64,000 nucleotides of DNA from Zygaena filipendulae (Eukaryota; Arthropoda; Insecta; Lepidoptera; Zygaenidae): the NCBI GenBank assembly GCA_907165275.2, contig OU015653.1:5424001-5488000 (forward strand), in the 5' to 3' direction. The position numbers were made by a program, and so were the translations under genes. The notes beneath the pieces were generated by a model. The model saw only the letters and a list, made by a program, of their open reading frames with translations, searched no databases and was not told the DNA's origin. Positions 1 to 12,100 of this stretch are shown here, piece after piece; the stretch's first letter is position 1; each line of letters opens with the position of its first letter.

Positions 1-181
1 TTTGAAATTTGAATTTCGTAGTTTAGCCATAAGTCTAGTTAATTTGTGGTTACCTATTTAGGTTAATTTTGGTAGTATCTCTAAGTAGTTTGTAATTTTG
101 GTTAATTTATTCATTATTGGTTGTGGTTGTTGTTTTTGAAGATCATTAGTTTTCTCTGTGGACTTTATCGAAAAAATTAAA

Positions 182-3100
182 ATGCTGACTGTTTTACGTA
201 GAAGATTCCCATGTAGAATACATACAAGGTTAATCTGCCCGGCTGCCAAATGGACTGTAAATAAAACTCCGATTAAAGCAATCAGAAAATTTGGTTCGAT
301 AAGTACCTACCTAGAATACCTATTTAAAAAATACTTATAACAAAAATGTTTATTAAACTCTCAAGCTACCTACCTATTTAATTTATTCTTCCAGATAAAT
401 GAATGGCATAAAATAATTTATTCCTTCTCTTTCTTATTTTCCTCATGAAATTTGTACTTAAAAATGCATTTTATTTGCAGAATTTGTAAACAGATATTAT
501 GGAACAGCAACAGAGCAACAGCAAACAGAAACTCTGAGAGGACAATCGGAGAAAAAGGAATTTCAGGCAGAAACTCGAATGTTGCTAGATATAGTGGCCA
601 GATCATTATATTCTGATAAAGAAGTTAGTTCTGATTGATATTACAAACTAATCCATCGCCCAAGCTTTCACTCACACTGATTTCAGAATTCCTGTAGGAA
701 AGTACTATTAGTGAAAAAATCTTGAAATTGGTTAAGTAGTTTTTCAGTGTTTTTTTTTGCAAACAAATTTACTAAAAAGTCATTTTTCCTCTTTGCAATA
801 TTAGTATAGAAAAGGTGTAATTAACAAACTTGAACTTGAAATCCGATAGCACCACTAACTCAATGTAATCAATCTTTATGAATTCTTACATTATCATTCA
901 CATTTTATAGCAATAATAATAATAATTTTTTTTAGTAATAATACAAAAATGTGAATTCATGTCTAACAGGTATTTATTAGAGAGCTCATATCTAATGCAA
1001 GTGATGCACTAGAGAAATTTCGCTACATAAGTAAGAGTGGGGTAGTTGACTCTCCACTGGACGAGTCTGATAGAGCACTGGAAATTAGACTCACAACAGA
1101 CAAACAGAAAAGAACCATCACTATTCAGGTAAAATTGTAATTACTTTGGTATTGGTTGCCTTATTGGTATTTTCACCCTGTAAAATTGAATGGGGAAACC
1201 TGTAATACTGCATGACAATTCGTTCAGTAGATTTGGAGATTATAGTGAACAGACAGACCGAAAGGAATTTTAAACACTTTTTTGTGGTTGTTTACTCTTT
1301 TATTAATTATCACACCCTGTCAATTTTTGCTAAAAATATTTAATGTACAGAATAGGGTACTTGCATGAAATTTATAATAAGAAATTTTGTCAATATTTTT
1401 AAAATAGAGCCATAGAAAAGCGTTATCGTGAAAGATTTACTAAAAAAATTTCAATAGTTTCCAAAATATTCAACTTTTAATTTTGTGAAACGGAACGTTG
1501 CAACGAAACACCAATCACAGCCAAGCTTGACACATGACGTCACTTTTATTTTTTTAGGAAACATTTACCTCTTTCAGAGAAGGCAAAAGAAACCAAGTGC
1601 ATATAGTCAACGCATATTTTCCATTTTTTGTAGTTTTTTACTTTAAAATGCATCGGTAAGATGCATTTCGATTCTTTACTGGAACTTTTGGAAGTAAATC
1701 GATACAGTTCAACCTTCAATTCAATTTCTTGTGTTTATGGCGATGCGTATTTGACATTTCGCCAGGCTCCAGTGTTTCTTTCGTTGGTTTCTTTTTCAGA
1801 CAGCAAAGTGTATGATTGCCGTTACGGTTTTGGAGCTTTATAATAACTCTGCTATAATTGGCCTTATGATCTCGAGCAAGTATAAAGCAATGAAAAATTA
1901 TAATATTAATATAAGTACGGTTTTCGAGGCGTTCAAACTTTTGATTCACCCTTCTTAGACAGTATATATACATAAAATTCCCTATTAATATACAGTTAGT
2001 AGTGAGGGGTAGCTTATAATTTAATGTTAGCATGGTTAATATAGTCACAAAGAATATCAATAAAGGAAGTATTTACACATCTTAGCAGGGATTTCAAATT
2101 AGTGGGTCTCGGAATGTAGTCAGGCAGATTATCCATTAAAGAAGGTCTCTTTGAACAATTAAAAAACATATGTTCTGCAGTGCCTTCGTCTAGACCGCAC
2201 TCACAAAGAGAGGTGTCCTTAACCCTTATTTTGGCTAAGAAAACTGGGGTGCATGCATGGCCAAGTCGTAGTCTGCAAATTGTGGAAGGGACACGTTTGC
2301 TGGCTTTACAGTACTTCAGTTCAACCTTAATTTCGCTTTTGGATATTAAAGTTATCTGTCTGTCAGTGTCACATGACCCTGTCAATACGACAGTGATATT
2401 TCTATCACAGATTAATAAGGCGTAATTTTGAACTAGTGACGTCATTCCGCGTTTCGGTGGTAAGGTCTAAAGTAGGAACTTTGAAACGCTCTATTTAATT
2501 AATTTATACATATATTTTTTTCTTGCTTTGTTTAAGCAGGCCATATATCTTCAAAAAAGACTGAAAAAAAAATTCATGCTAGATGAGATGTCATGTCGGT
2601 GTTTTGGTGGTAACAAAAAGTGGGAACTTTAAAACGGCTCTTTTTAATTAATTTATGCATAGATTTTTTTTTTCCCGCGGTCTCGCCCACGGCAATGACG
2701 GAGTTCCCTCAGAAATTCCAGAATAAAAATAGGTACTCTATGTGCTTCTGTGTACCCCTGAAAACGTTTAGGTCCATTTATCATTAAAATAAACTGAAAA
2801 ACAAAATCCTGCAAGTTTCCCACTACTGAAAACCCTGAAATATGTACCTATTCGAAAAGAAGAGTTTAAATACTGATAATAAGAGTGTTTTATATTGCTA
2901 CAAAATAAACTTCTTTGTTGTTCTAATTTTCATATCTTAAAACTTTTGGCACTCTACCTAACTAGTATATTATTGGTTTACCCTTAACCTTTTCCTACTA
3001 TGTAAGTAATTAGTATTTACAGCGTTATATTAAATATTAAAATCAATAACACTACACACACTGTTCAATAATTTGTAAACTTATAATTCTATACAAATCA

Positions 3101-6100
3101 TAATTGTTGAAATTATATTGTTTATAGGATACTGGTATTGGTATGACAAAAGGTGAACTTACTGAGAATCTCGGCACTATAGCTCGTTCAGGTTCCAAAT
3201 CTTTCATAGAAGAATACAAAAAGCATGGAGCAGAACAAATCAGCTCCATAATAGGTCAATTTGGTGTGGGTTTCTACTCTGCTTTCATGGTCGCTGATAA
3301 GATTGAAGTTTACACCAGGAGTACCAAAACTGGATCACAAGGCTATAAATGGAGTTCTGATGGGTATATAAATAACTAATGCTTAGTAGATATTATCACA
3401 CAGCACCATGGCCCCAAACTAAGTGGAGCAGAGCTTGTATTACTTTAGATATAACTGTTTTTTTTTTTACTTTTTTGTTGTAAATACACACTAAGCACTT
3501 CATCATACTCATTCCGTGATATGGGTATCGAACTTATGCATATTGTTTTCAATCAGAAAGATAACACAACATTGTACTTTTATTCTTTCACTAGCTGTTC
3601 CGCCGCGCGCAGTGTCACCCGCGACAATTGTGGAATGACTCTATATCAGGATATACATATGTATATAGATACTAGCTGTCCCCCGCGATTTCATCCGCGG
3701 TAATTTCGGAGTTCCCGCGGGAATTCCGGAAAAAAAGTGCTGTATTTTACGGTGATAAGCAGTTCCCCGCATTAATTCCGGAATTCCCGCGGAAATTCCG
3801 GGATAAAAACTATCCTATCTTTTAAGTTGGCCCATATTATAAATGGTTACAAAATTTTATCAAAATCCGTTCAGTAGTTTCGGAGTCCATCGCGGACAAA
3901 CACACGTGACACGTGATTTATATATATTATAAGATTAAGATATATAACGTACAACCATACAAACTACCTATTTATAATATTAATGTAGATTTATTGTTTT
4001 CTTTGTTCATTTAAATGCTTACACTCAATAATGCTATGTTGGAAATAAAAGTATAAATTCATGGAGATTTCACTCATTGTAAATATAATTTCAGGTCTGG
4101 AACCTATGAAATTCAGGAAGCAGATGGAGTAGCAATTGGCACTAAAATCGTTATTTATCTCAAAACTGATTGCAGAGAATTTGCTGATGACAATTCTGTT
4201 AAAAGTACAGTATTTTTCCTATTTTTAACCGACTTCCAAAAAAGGAGGAGGTTCTCAATTCAACTGTATGTTTTTTTTTGTATCTTTGTTACACGAAAAC
4301 GGCTGGACTGACTTGGAAAATTCTTTTTTTGTTTGATAGGGTATACTTTCAAGTTGGTCCCATTGTGATTCTGATGATGGGATCATGGAGAAATCGCGGA
4401 AACTCTTCAAATATTACAGGCACACATATAGCGATTTGGGTAGATAAATTGTCACTTTATAAATTATAAACCAACCCACTTAAAAGCGAAAAATAAATAA
4501 AATTTTAATAAAAAATTCGTGCATTTTGTGTCGGTTTTAATTTATTTATTAGTTACAATTTTATTTATTTACTGTTATTATGTGTATTACCAGTCGAACC
4601 CTCATTGTTTCACTAGCGTTACTCTCGGAGTTCCTGTGGGATGTCCGGGATAAAAAGTGCCCTAATTATGTCACTCATCGTTGTCATTGTATCTTTTCTT
4701 TTGATAACAGGTATCATAAAAAAGTACAGCAATTTTATTGGCAGCCCTATTTACTTGAATGAAGAGCAAGTCAATTCAATTAAGGTTTGTAAACAAGAAG
4801 AAGTAGTAAAGAAAATTTTAGTCCTTCAATTATTTAAAGGTTTACTCACAACAAATTTTTGTTATAGCCCATTTGGTTAATGGAGCCAAAAGAAGTATCA
4901 AACGAACAACACATTGAGTTCTATAAGTTCATCAGTAATTCATATGATAAGCCTCGCTTCACACTACATTATAAAACCGATGTTCCATTAAGCATCAGAT
5001 CTATATTGTACATACCTGAAGGAAAGCCTGGCCTCTTTGAATTATCTAGAGATTCAGATGTTGGTGTGGCTCTGTATTCGCGTAAGATTCTAATCAAAAA
5101 CAAAGCTGACAATATTTTGCCTAAGTGGCTGAGATTTGTCAAAGGTAAACTTTTATGTACCTATGATATTAATTAATAAGACTTGAATATCACTCAACGC
5201 CACGTGTTCCCAAACTAAGCAGCGCTCGTATTATGGATATCGAACAACTGTTACTTAATACTTTGTTTCGTAAATACGTCACGATATCATGACCCAGTCT
5301 CAGGGTAAACACAAATTTTTGACACATACCTAAATGTTTACCCTGACCTAAGAATCGAACCCACCACACATGGAATAGCAGTCAGGTTCGTTACTAGACC
5401 AACTGTGCTGTTGGTTATTTTATATGTGTGTTTGATTTAATATTCTGATGTAATTATTGATTTTATTATTGTCTTCTCAGGTGTTGTGGACTCTGAAGAT
5501 ATTCCATTAAATCTCAGCAGAGAACTTTTACAAAACAGTGCACTTATTGTGTAAGTGCTGTCACCTATTTATTATTCATGAGGGAAAGAGTTAGCTGAGT
5601 ACATACCTGCTACTATCATTATATAATATACATACTGACGATGTTTTCACGTTTTTAGGAAACTTCGAACGGTTCTCACAAATCGATTCATTAAGTTCAT
5701 GATTGAGATGTCGCAAAAGGATCCCGTTGCGTATGACACTTTTTACAAAGACTATTCCATATTTCTGAAAGAGGGTATTGTAACTAGTCAAAGTCCAATG
5801 GAAAGGGTAATTTTTTACGTTTTTACTTTTACGATATGTTTTGCAATCGATTTATACAATCCTAGCTATTCGTATCCTGGTGGGTGGGTGCACCCACATG
5901 AATTCCGATATTCCCGGGGAAACTCTTTTTATAATAACAATAATAATTCTTTATTTGCTCGTAAAGTGGTAATAAAATTAAGATAGTACAATAGCAATAA
6001 GTTTCACACTATTCACCAGAAAGCTGGCATGCAAATCATGTTATTATTAAAATTGAGTTACAGTATTCTAGATTTTAAAAGTCATAATTAGTATTCATTG

Positions 6101-9100
6101 ATAGAGAAAAACAGTTCTGTATCAACCAACACTTAAGTTTGTTTTAAAAACGTTTAGAGGTAGTACTTTCAAGTCCTCATCCTCATCTTCATCAGTAGAT
6201 CCAGCGATCACCCCATAAAACCTCACAAACTCACAATCTCCGGAGTCCCCGCGGGAATTCCGGGATAAAAAGTATCTCACATCACTCAGAATCATTGAAG
6301 TTTCCTATGAGTCACAAACTCACAAACTTTTGAAATTGAAAGAACTTTATTTGACACAACACATGGATAGTTACAACATACATTAATTTAAAAAAAAGTA
6401 TGAATGAGGGACTGCTTCCCAACTGCCAAACGATCAGAACTGTACCGGGAGATCGCCAGCGCACCAAACCCCTCCCGCCAGGCGAGTCCCATTTGGCGAC
6501 TGAGAAACAGACCGACCTGCTTTAAATAATAAAAGCGCTTAAAAATTACAATATGCTGATTGTGTTGCGGCAAAAAAGCGGCCAGCTCAGCAATAGCCAG
6601 GTGGTGCAAAGACCACCCGACGCTGATCTTCCGCTGGAGCCTTTCGGAGGCGTCACGGGCGCAGGCAGACAGATAATATAATAAATAGTAATAATAATAA
6701 TAACCCACTTCATAACACAAAGATCTACTTGATCCCACATAAAGCTATAAGCTTAAGTCGTGGAACCAGGCACATTACTGCATATTCTAATATATATAAA
6801 TCACGTGTCACGTTGTTTGTCCGCGATGGACTCCGAAACTACTGAACGGATTTTGATAAAATTTTGCAACCGTTTATAATATGGTCCAACTTAAAAGATA
6901 GGATAGTTTTTATCCCGGAATTCCCTCGGGAACTGAAGGACATAGAGTACTTTTTCCCGCAACCTCCGCGGGAACTCCGAAATTACCGCGGATGAAATCG
7001 CGGGGGACAGCTAGTCTATATATACATATGTGTATTTTGATACACAACTGCATTGGTTTTTACGACTTTCTCACAAAAATGTACCACAGTTTAGCCCAAT
7101 AAGAGACTCCCAACCAAACCATGAGTGACGATGGAAAATGACCTCGTTGGATACGCGGAATACGGTGGCTTGTTTCTTCTCTGCTGTGTGCGTACACGTT
7201 ATCATTTTGTTTGTTGTAGCTCTCTTCCACGGTAAAAATCATCATCCGAAAACACAATATCCCGATGTTTTTTACCCGCGTACCGCTTCTACAAAGCTCG
7301 GCATCTCTTCAGTCTCAGGTCCATTAAACGAGCGTTTAAACGATGTCCTGTTTTTCTTCGATATGTCCGAAGCCCTAAGTCTTCATTTAACACCCTTTTC
7401 ACCGTGGTTTTGCTCAACCCCATCTGAAGGGCCAACAGTGTTTGTATACGTATGGGATTTCTTTGAATTCGCGCCTTCATAGCTTTTATCACTGCTGAAG
7501 TCCTAACAGAGCGAGGGCGACTACTTCTCATCCTGTCATCTACACTAGGTACAGTCTCGATTGTATCGTTTAATGGTGTGATAAACGAATCTTTTAGTTA
7601 AAGGTCAAAAATCTGAATTAGCGCGTAACTGCAACGATGCAACGCAATAAGCGCTAAGGTCTTCTTTAAGTGTTCATTCCATATTTAAAAATGATAAAAA
7701 TTCTAAAAAGTACACGTTTTTATGTTCATGATAAATTCGAAATTCAAATTCAATAAACTTTTTTGTGGCCAGCAATCTAAATTAATAGTAGATTTTACAA
7801 CACGTGCACAAAACGAACCATTTTTATCCGAGATTTTTAGCAGCCCGAGCCGAGGGCGAGGGCTGATAGTAATGTCGAGGATAAAATGGTTTTGTGGACG
7901 AGTTGTAAACTCTACTTTTCACTTCGATTGCGAGGAAATAAAACAGTAGTATAACATAACATTTCTTTTATTAAAATTCAAACTAAAATTAGTACAGTTT
8001 TGAATACTGAAGGAAATTGTTTTTCCCGGCATATTAAGGGTATTTAAGTCTTAAAAACACATAAGGCAAATAAATTAAAGTAAAATATATTATAAAATAA
8101 CAAATTCTATCTTTTAACCTCTTTATTGTGTTTGGCTATATGGCTTATTTTCTTTGCCTTAATATTGATAAATTTATGAGTAGATACGTTAATGCACTTG
8201 TGCACAAAATTCGATTTTGTGCAACCTATATCCTGCACAAACAAGCACTTTCAGAGCATGAGAAGTGAAAAAAGATTTTATTGTGTGACAGAACGTATGA
8301 CCTGTTGCAATCAAAAACATGACGGTTTTGCGATTACAATATGCACGTTTTGACACCTACAATATCTAGCAATCAACCAAAATCAACATATTACTTACAC
8401 TGTAGCTGTCTAAACACTATCAACTAATAAAAAACCGCTATATTTCGGATTGAAATCGAAAAACAATAGCAACAAAAGTTACATAATAGCCCCTCTGACT
8501 ATGTATAATATCATTTTAGTGTAGTTATGTAATTAATTTATTCTTTTATCATGTTTTAGGAAGAAATAGCAAAACTACTACGATTTGAGTCATCCAAGTT
8601 GGAGCGGGGTGTTAGAACTTCTCTGAGTAATTATGGCACACGCCAAAATGACGAACAAAAATCTATTTATTACCTTGCGGCACCAAGGTATGTTTTTATT
8701 CTTTGGTAACTGTAACTGGCTGTGATAATGATATAAGGTACCTACTACATCTCAGTCCTTTATTCAATGACATAGATAGGGAACAATTTATTTATTATAT
8801 ATTACTTATTATATTTAATTAATTTATTTTTGCACACGGAATTTCAAATGTGAATGCTTAAAAAATGTAAGTATGAGAATTCGCATGTGACTTCGCGATT
8901 CCGTGAAAATACGACCCTAGGGTAGAAACGTTAAGTGTGACAAGTCGGTTTTTTCGGGTGTAAATCTACCAAGGTATATGAGAGCTGAAAAAGTACAAAC
9001 TCTGAACACATGGCGTTTTTTTTCTGTATCGTTTTCTATGCATTTTATGGATTACGCGATGTAGATTCCATATTACTTTAATGTTTTGTATTATCTTTAA

Positions 9101-12100
9101 AATTTACGAAACAATCGTTTGATCACCCTTAACGATCCCGCCTGTATATTATCATAAAGTCAACTCCCAGCTACGCAATGTGTCCAAATAAAATTTAAAA
9201 AATTACGTAGGTATGTTAAGAGTAATTTAAATATTGTTTAAGTCGAGAGTTAGCCGAGACTTCACCATACTACGAGTCGCTCAAAAAACGGGATCTCGAA
9301 GTTCTATTCTGTTATGATATGTATGATGAGCTTGTTTTGCTTGAGCTGAAAGAATTCGGCGGAAGAGCATTGGTTTCTATCGAGAATGATATGCAGAAAG
9401 ATGCCACCGACAAATCTGAAAACATCATTGGTGAGAAAAAAAAAAATTACATTTACTTATGCAACTATTAATAAATAATAATTTATTTGTTTTGTATAAT
9501 ATTATGTATGTATGTATGTGTCTGTGTATGTATGTATGTATGTATGTCTGTGGGTATCTATATCTATGTGAGTTTTTATCTAAATATATATCGTATATGC
9601 ACCGCCAAGTGAGCTCTCTGTACTACCTGAAGGTTGACTGGCAGAGAATGCCACTGTGGCATTAAGTCCGCCTTTTGTACCATGATGTGCATAAAGTTTA
9701 AATAAATAAATAAATATTATAGTGAACTATAACGGTATAACCAATTACTTCAATAAAATAAAAAATAAAATGTAGTTTGTTCATTATAAGGGCAAAAGGT
9801 AACTTATAATAATAGAAGACACTCTATGCTTACGTCTCGCAAAACCTCAAGCAAGCATGCTGTCATTACCTCATTCCATGAACCCACAAACTGTTCACAT
9901 TCAAGGTCAGCAACGCTGCAAAAGCAATGGGAACAGTAGTAGCTGTACGTAGTAATGTTTAGGAAATAAATGATAATATCACAATATTTATAGGTGCTGA
10001 CAGTCTACAGCAACCTCAAGTTGACGAGCTGATGGCATTTTTAAAATCTAATTTGACTGGAAAAGTGTTTGATGTACGTACGACAAATAAACTGGACTCC
10101 CATCCTTGTGTTATTGTTGTACCGGAAATGGCAGCAGCGCGGCACTTCATACGCACGCAAGCGCAAAGTCTCAGCGAGGAGAACAGATTTGCTTTGTTGA
10201 GACCACAGTTAGAGATTAATGCAAAGTAAGTGCTTAAACATAAAATCAGAAAAAAATAAGTAGAAACTGTAATTCGATACTGTACCTATCTTTTTTTTAA
10301 TTATATTTATGTTAAAGGACTTATAAAATCAATTACACGTCGGTCCCATTGTTTATACAACGTGTTAATAAATTAACCTGATACACCCCATATTAAAAAA
10401 TAAACAATAATGTTATGATTAAAACATATTTTATATCGAAAAAATTTATACTTTAAAAGTTATTCAACATTAGTTTGGAGGTCACCTATCTACGAAATTC
10501 TAAGCGCCTACCGGTTCGTTTTTTTTTGCTGCGGGCGGCGTTCGCGCCAAATATTGTATTATAAATAATTTAGACATGGACTAGTAAAAATGAAAAAATA
10601 TAATCTATGTTAAAACATAGTGCGATCAATTCGCTAGTTGATTCTCAGCAAACTACTTTCTAGTTTTAAATTAATTCATTAACACGTTGTATACAATCAA
10701 TAATTTAAATATAACAGAATATAAATCACGTCAAATCAAATATTAGACACGTATTTTTCCTTTTTTTAATCAAAACATAATGTCGATATATTGAGTTGAA
10801 GTTCCGTATGACGTCATACCTAGGTACACTTTATACTTAGTTATGACGATGACGTCGCGACCTGCCACTTCTAAACTATAATGCGTTTTATCTAAGTATT
10901 TTTTCAATAATTCGAAAAATAAAAAATACGTGTTCATTATTTTTAATATTTAAGTGACGGACTAAATAGAATTTTGATTTTTATACCTTGTCATCATGCC
11001 CATTGTTAGGGTTAAACAGTACCCTATTTGTGATGACTTACAGCTGTAAACAGATCTTTTGCTGCCTTATAGTTTGGGTCAGATAAGATTTTATTGAAAA
11101 TACTCATATCGTATCCTGTTGAGGCTGTAAGCCAACACAAGTGCCTGCCTTTCCCGTTCGAAGCGGACACACTCCACCAATCAATGGTGCAAGTCCTCCA
11201 CTACTCCACGGCCCACGGCTCACATGAATCACGTTTAGGAGTATCAGTTTGTCGCATAAAAAAACCAATTTTTTTAAGGCATGTGTCCTGTTCTCAGTCG
11301 ATGTACTGTAATAATAAGTTTACGTGGTAATTTTGCATTACCAAACCAAGGTATGTGAAGAGGCTCACACTGAAATACCAAATTCTCTTTTCAAGGATCT
11401 CTCATCAAAGTGTAGCTTTTCTATATTTTGGTAACAATTCTGAGTTGACTATGTCTGTCTCTTTCTAAAACGGAATTTTGTATGGCGGTTGTAGGGCGTT
11501 ACAAGCCGAGTGACGTCACCATAGGACTAGCGCTTTTCTTGTCTAACTTGAACTTGAGTCATATCTCATTCATATAATCAGCATCCACAGAAGAAAAGCT
11601 AATATTTTGTATTCAATAACATAAAGCCTATTATGATGTATTTTCAAAAAGGTACAACTGCAAACATCCGAATTATTTTAATTTATTTAAAAATATTTAG
11701 TTATTATCAATCATATTCATACCATGAGATAAAAGAGCTCTAGGGCATTAGGGTACTACTTGCATGATTTTTTTTTCAGTCTATTTTAAAGATAGGTATT
11801 AATTAGTAAATATTTTACTTAAACAGAAAAAAAAAAATAAAATATAATATGAGAATAACGAGTAAATCTATATCTATCTAATATACATAAATCACGTGTC
11901 ACGTTGTTTGTCCGCGATGGACTCCGAAACTACTGAACGGATTTTGATAAAATTTTGTAACCATTTATAATAAGGTCCAACTTAAAAGGTAGGATAGTTT
12001 TTATCCCGGAATTCCCGCGGGAACTCCGGAATTAATGCGGGGAACTGCTTATCACCGTAAACTACAGCACTTTTTTTCCCTAAATTACCGCGGGAACTCC

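Larger units (their letters stand above)
1353..2579 (-). mobile_element. DNA transposon/MITE, interrupted copy of the TAGGGTACTTGCATGAA family
   Basis: In Trap1 intron 3. The left end carries the terminal inverted repeat TAGGGTACTTGCATGAA. The body matches, in reverse orientation, the intact copy at 38841-39473. A LINE fragment at 1717-2316 splits it. The right end stops at TTCATGC without the last TIR bases. The next ~90 bp (2585-2670) repeat, in diverged form, the element's own terminal region, so the end looks partly duplicated. Confidence 0.8.

Noticed and set aside
2014..2445. 143-residue minus-strand ORF as a host gene
   Set aside because: It fuses MITE sequence with the C-terminal tail of a LINE; the junction falls at a target-site duplication.
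5340..5412. Functional tRNA gene on the minus strand
   Set aside because: Same reasoning: polymerase III boxes without a pairing cloverleaf, continuing into a SINE body.
6388..6738. 116- and 64-residue minus-strand ORFs
   Set aside because: They include a run of Tyr/Ile codons from an ATT microsatellite and overlap a SINE fragment; no domain or codon pattern supports a gene.
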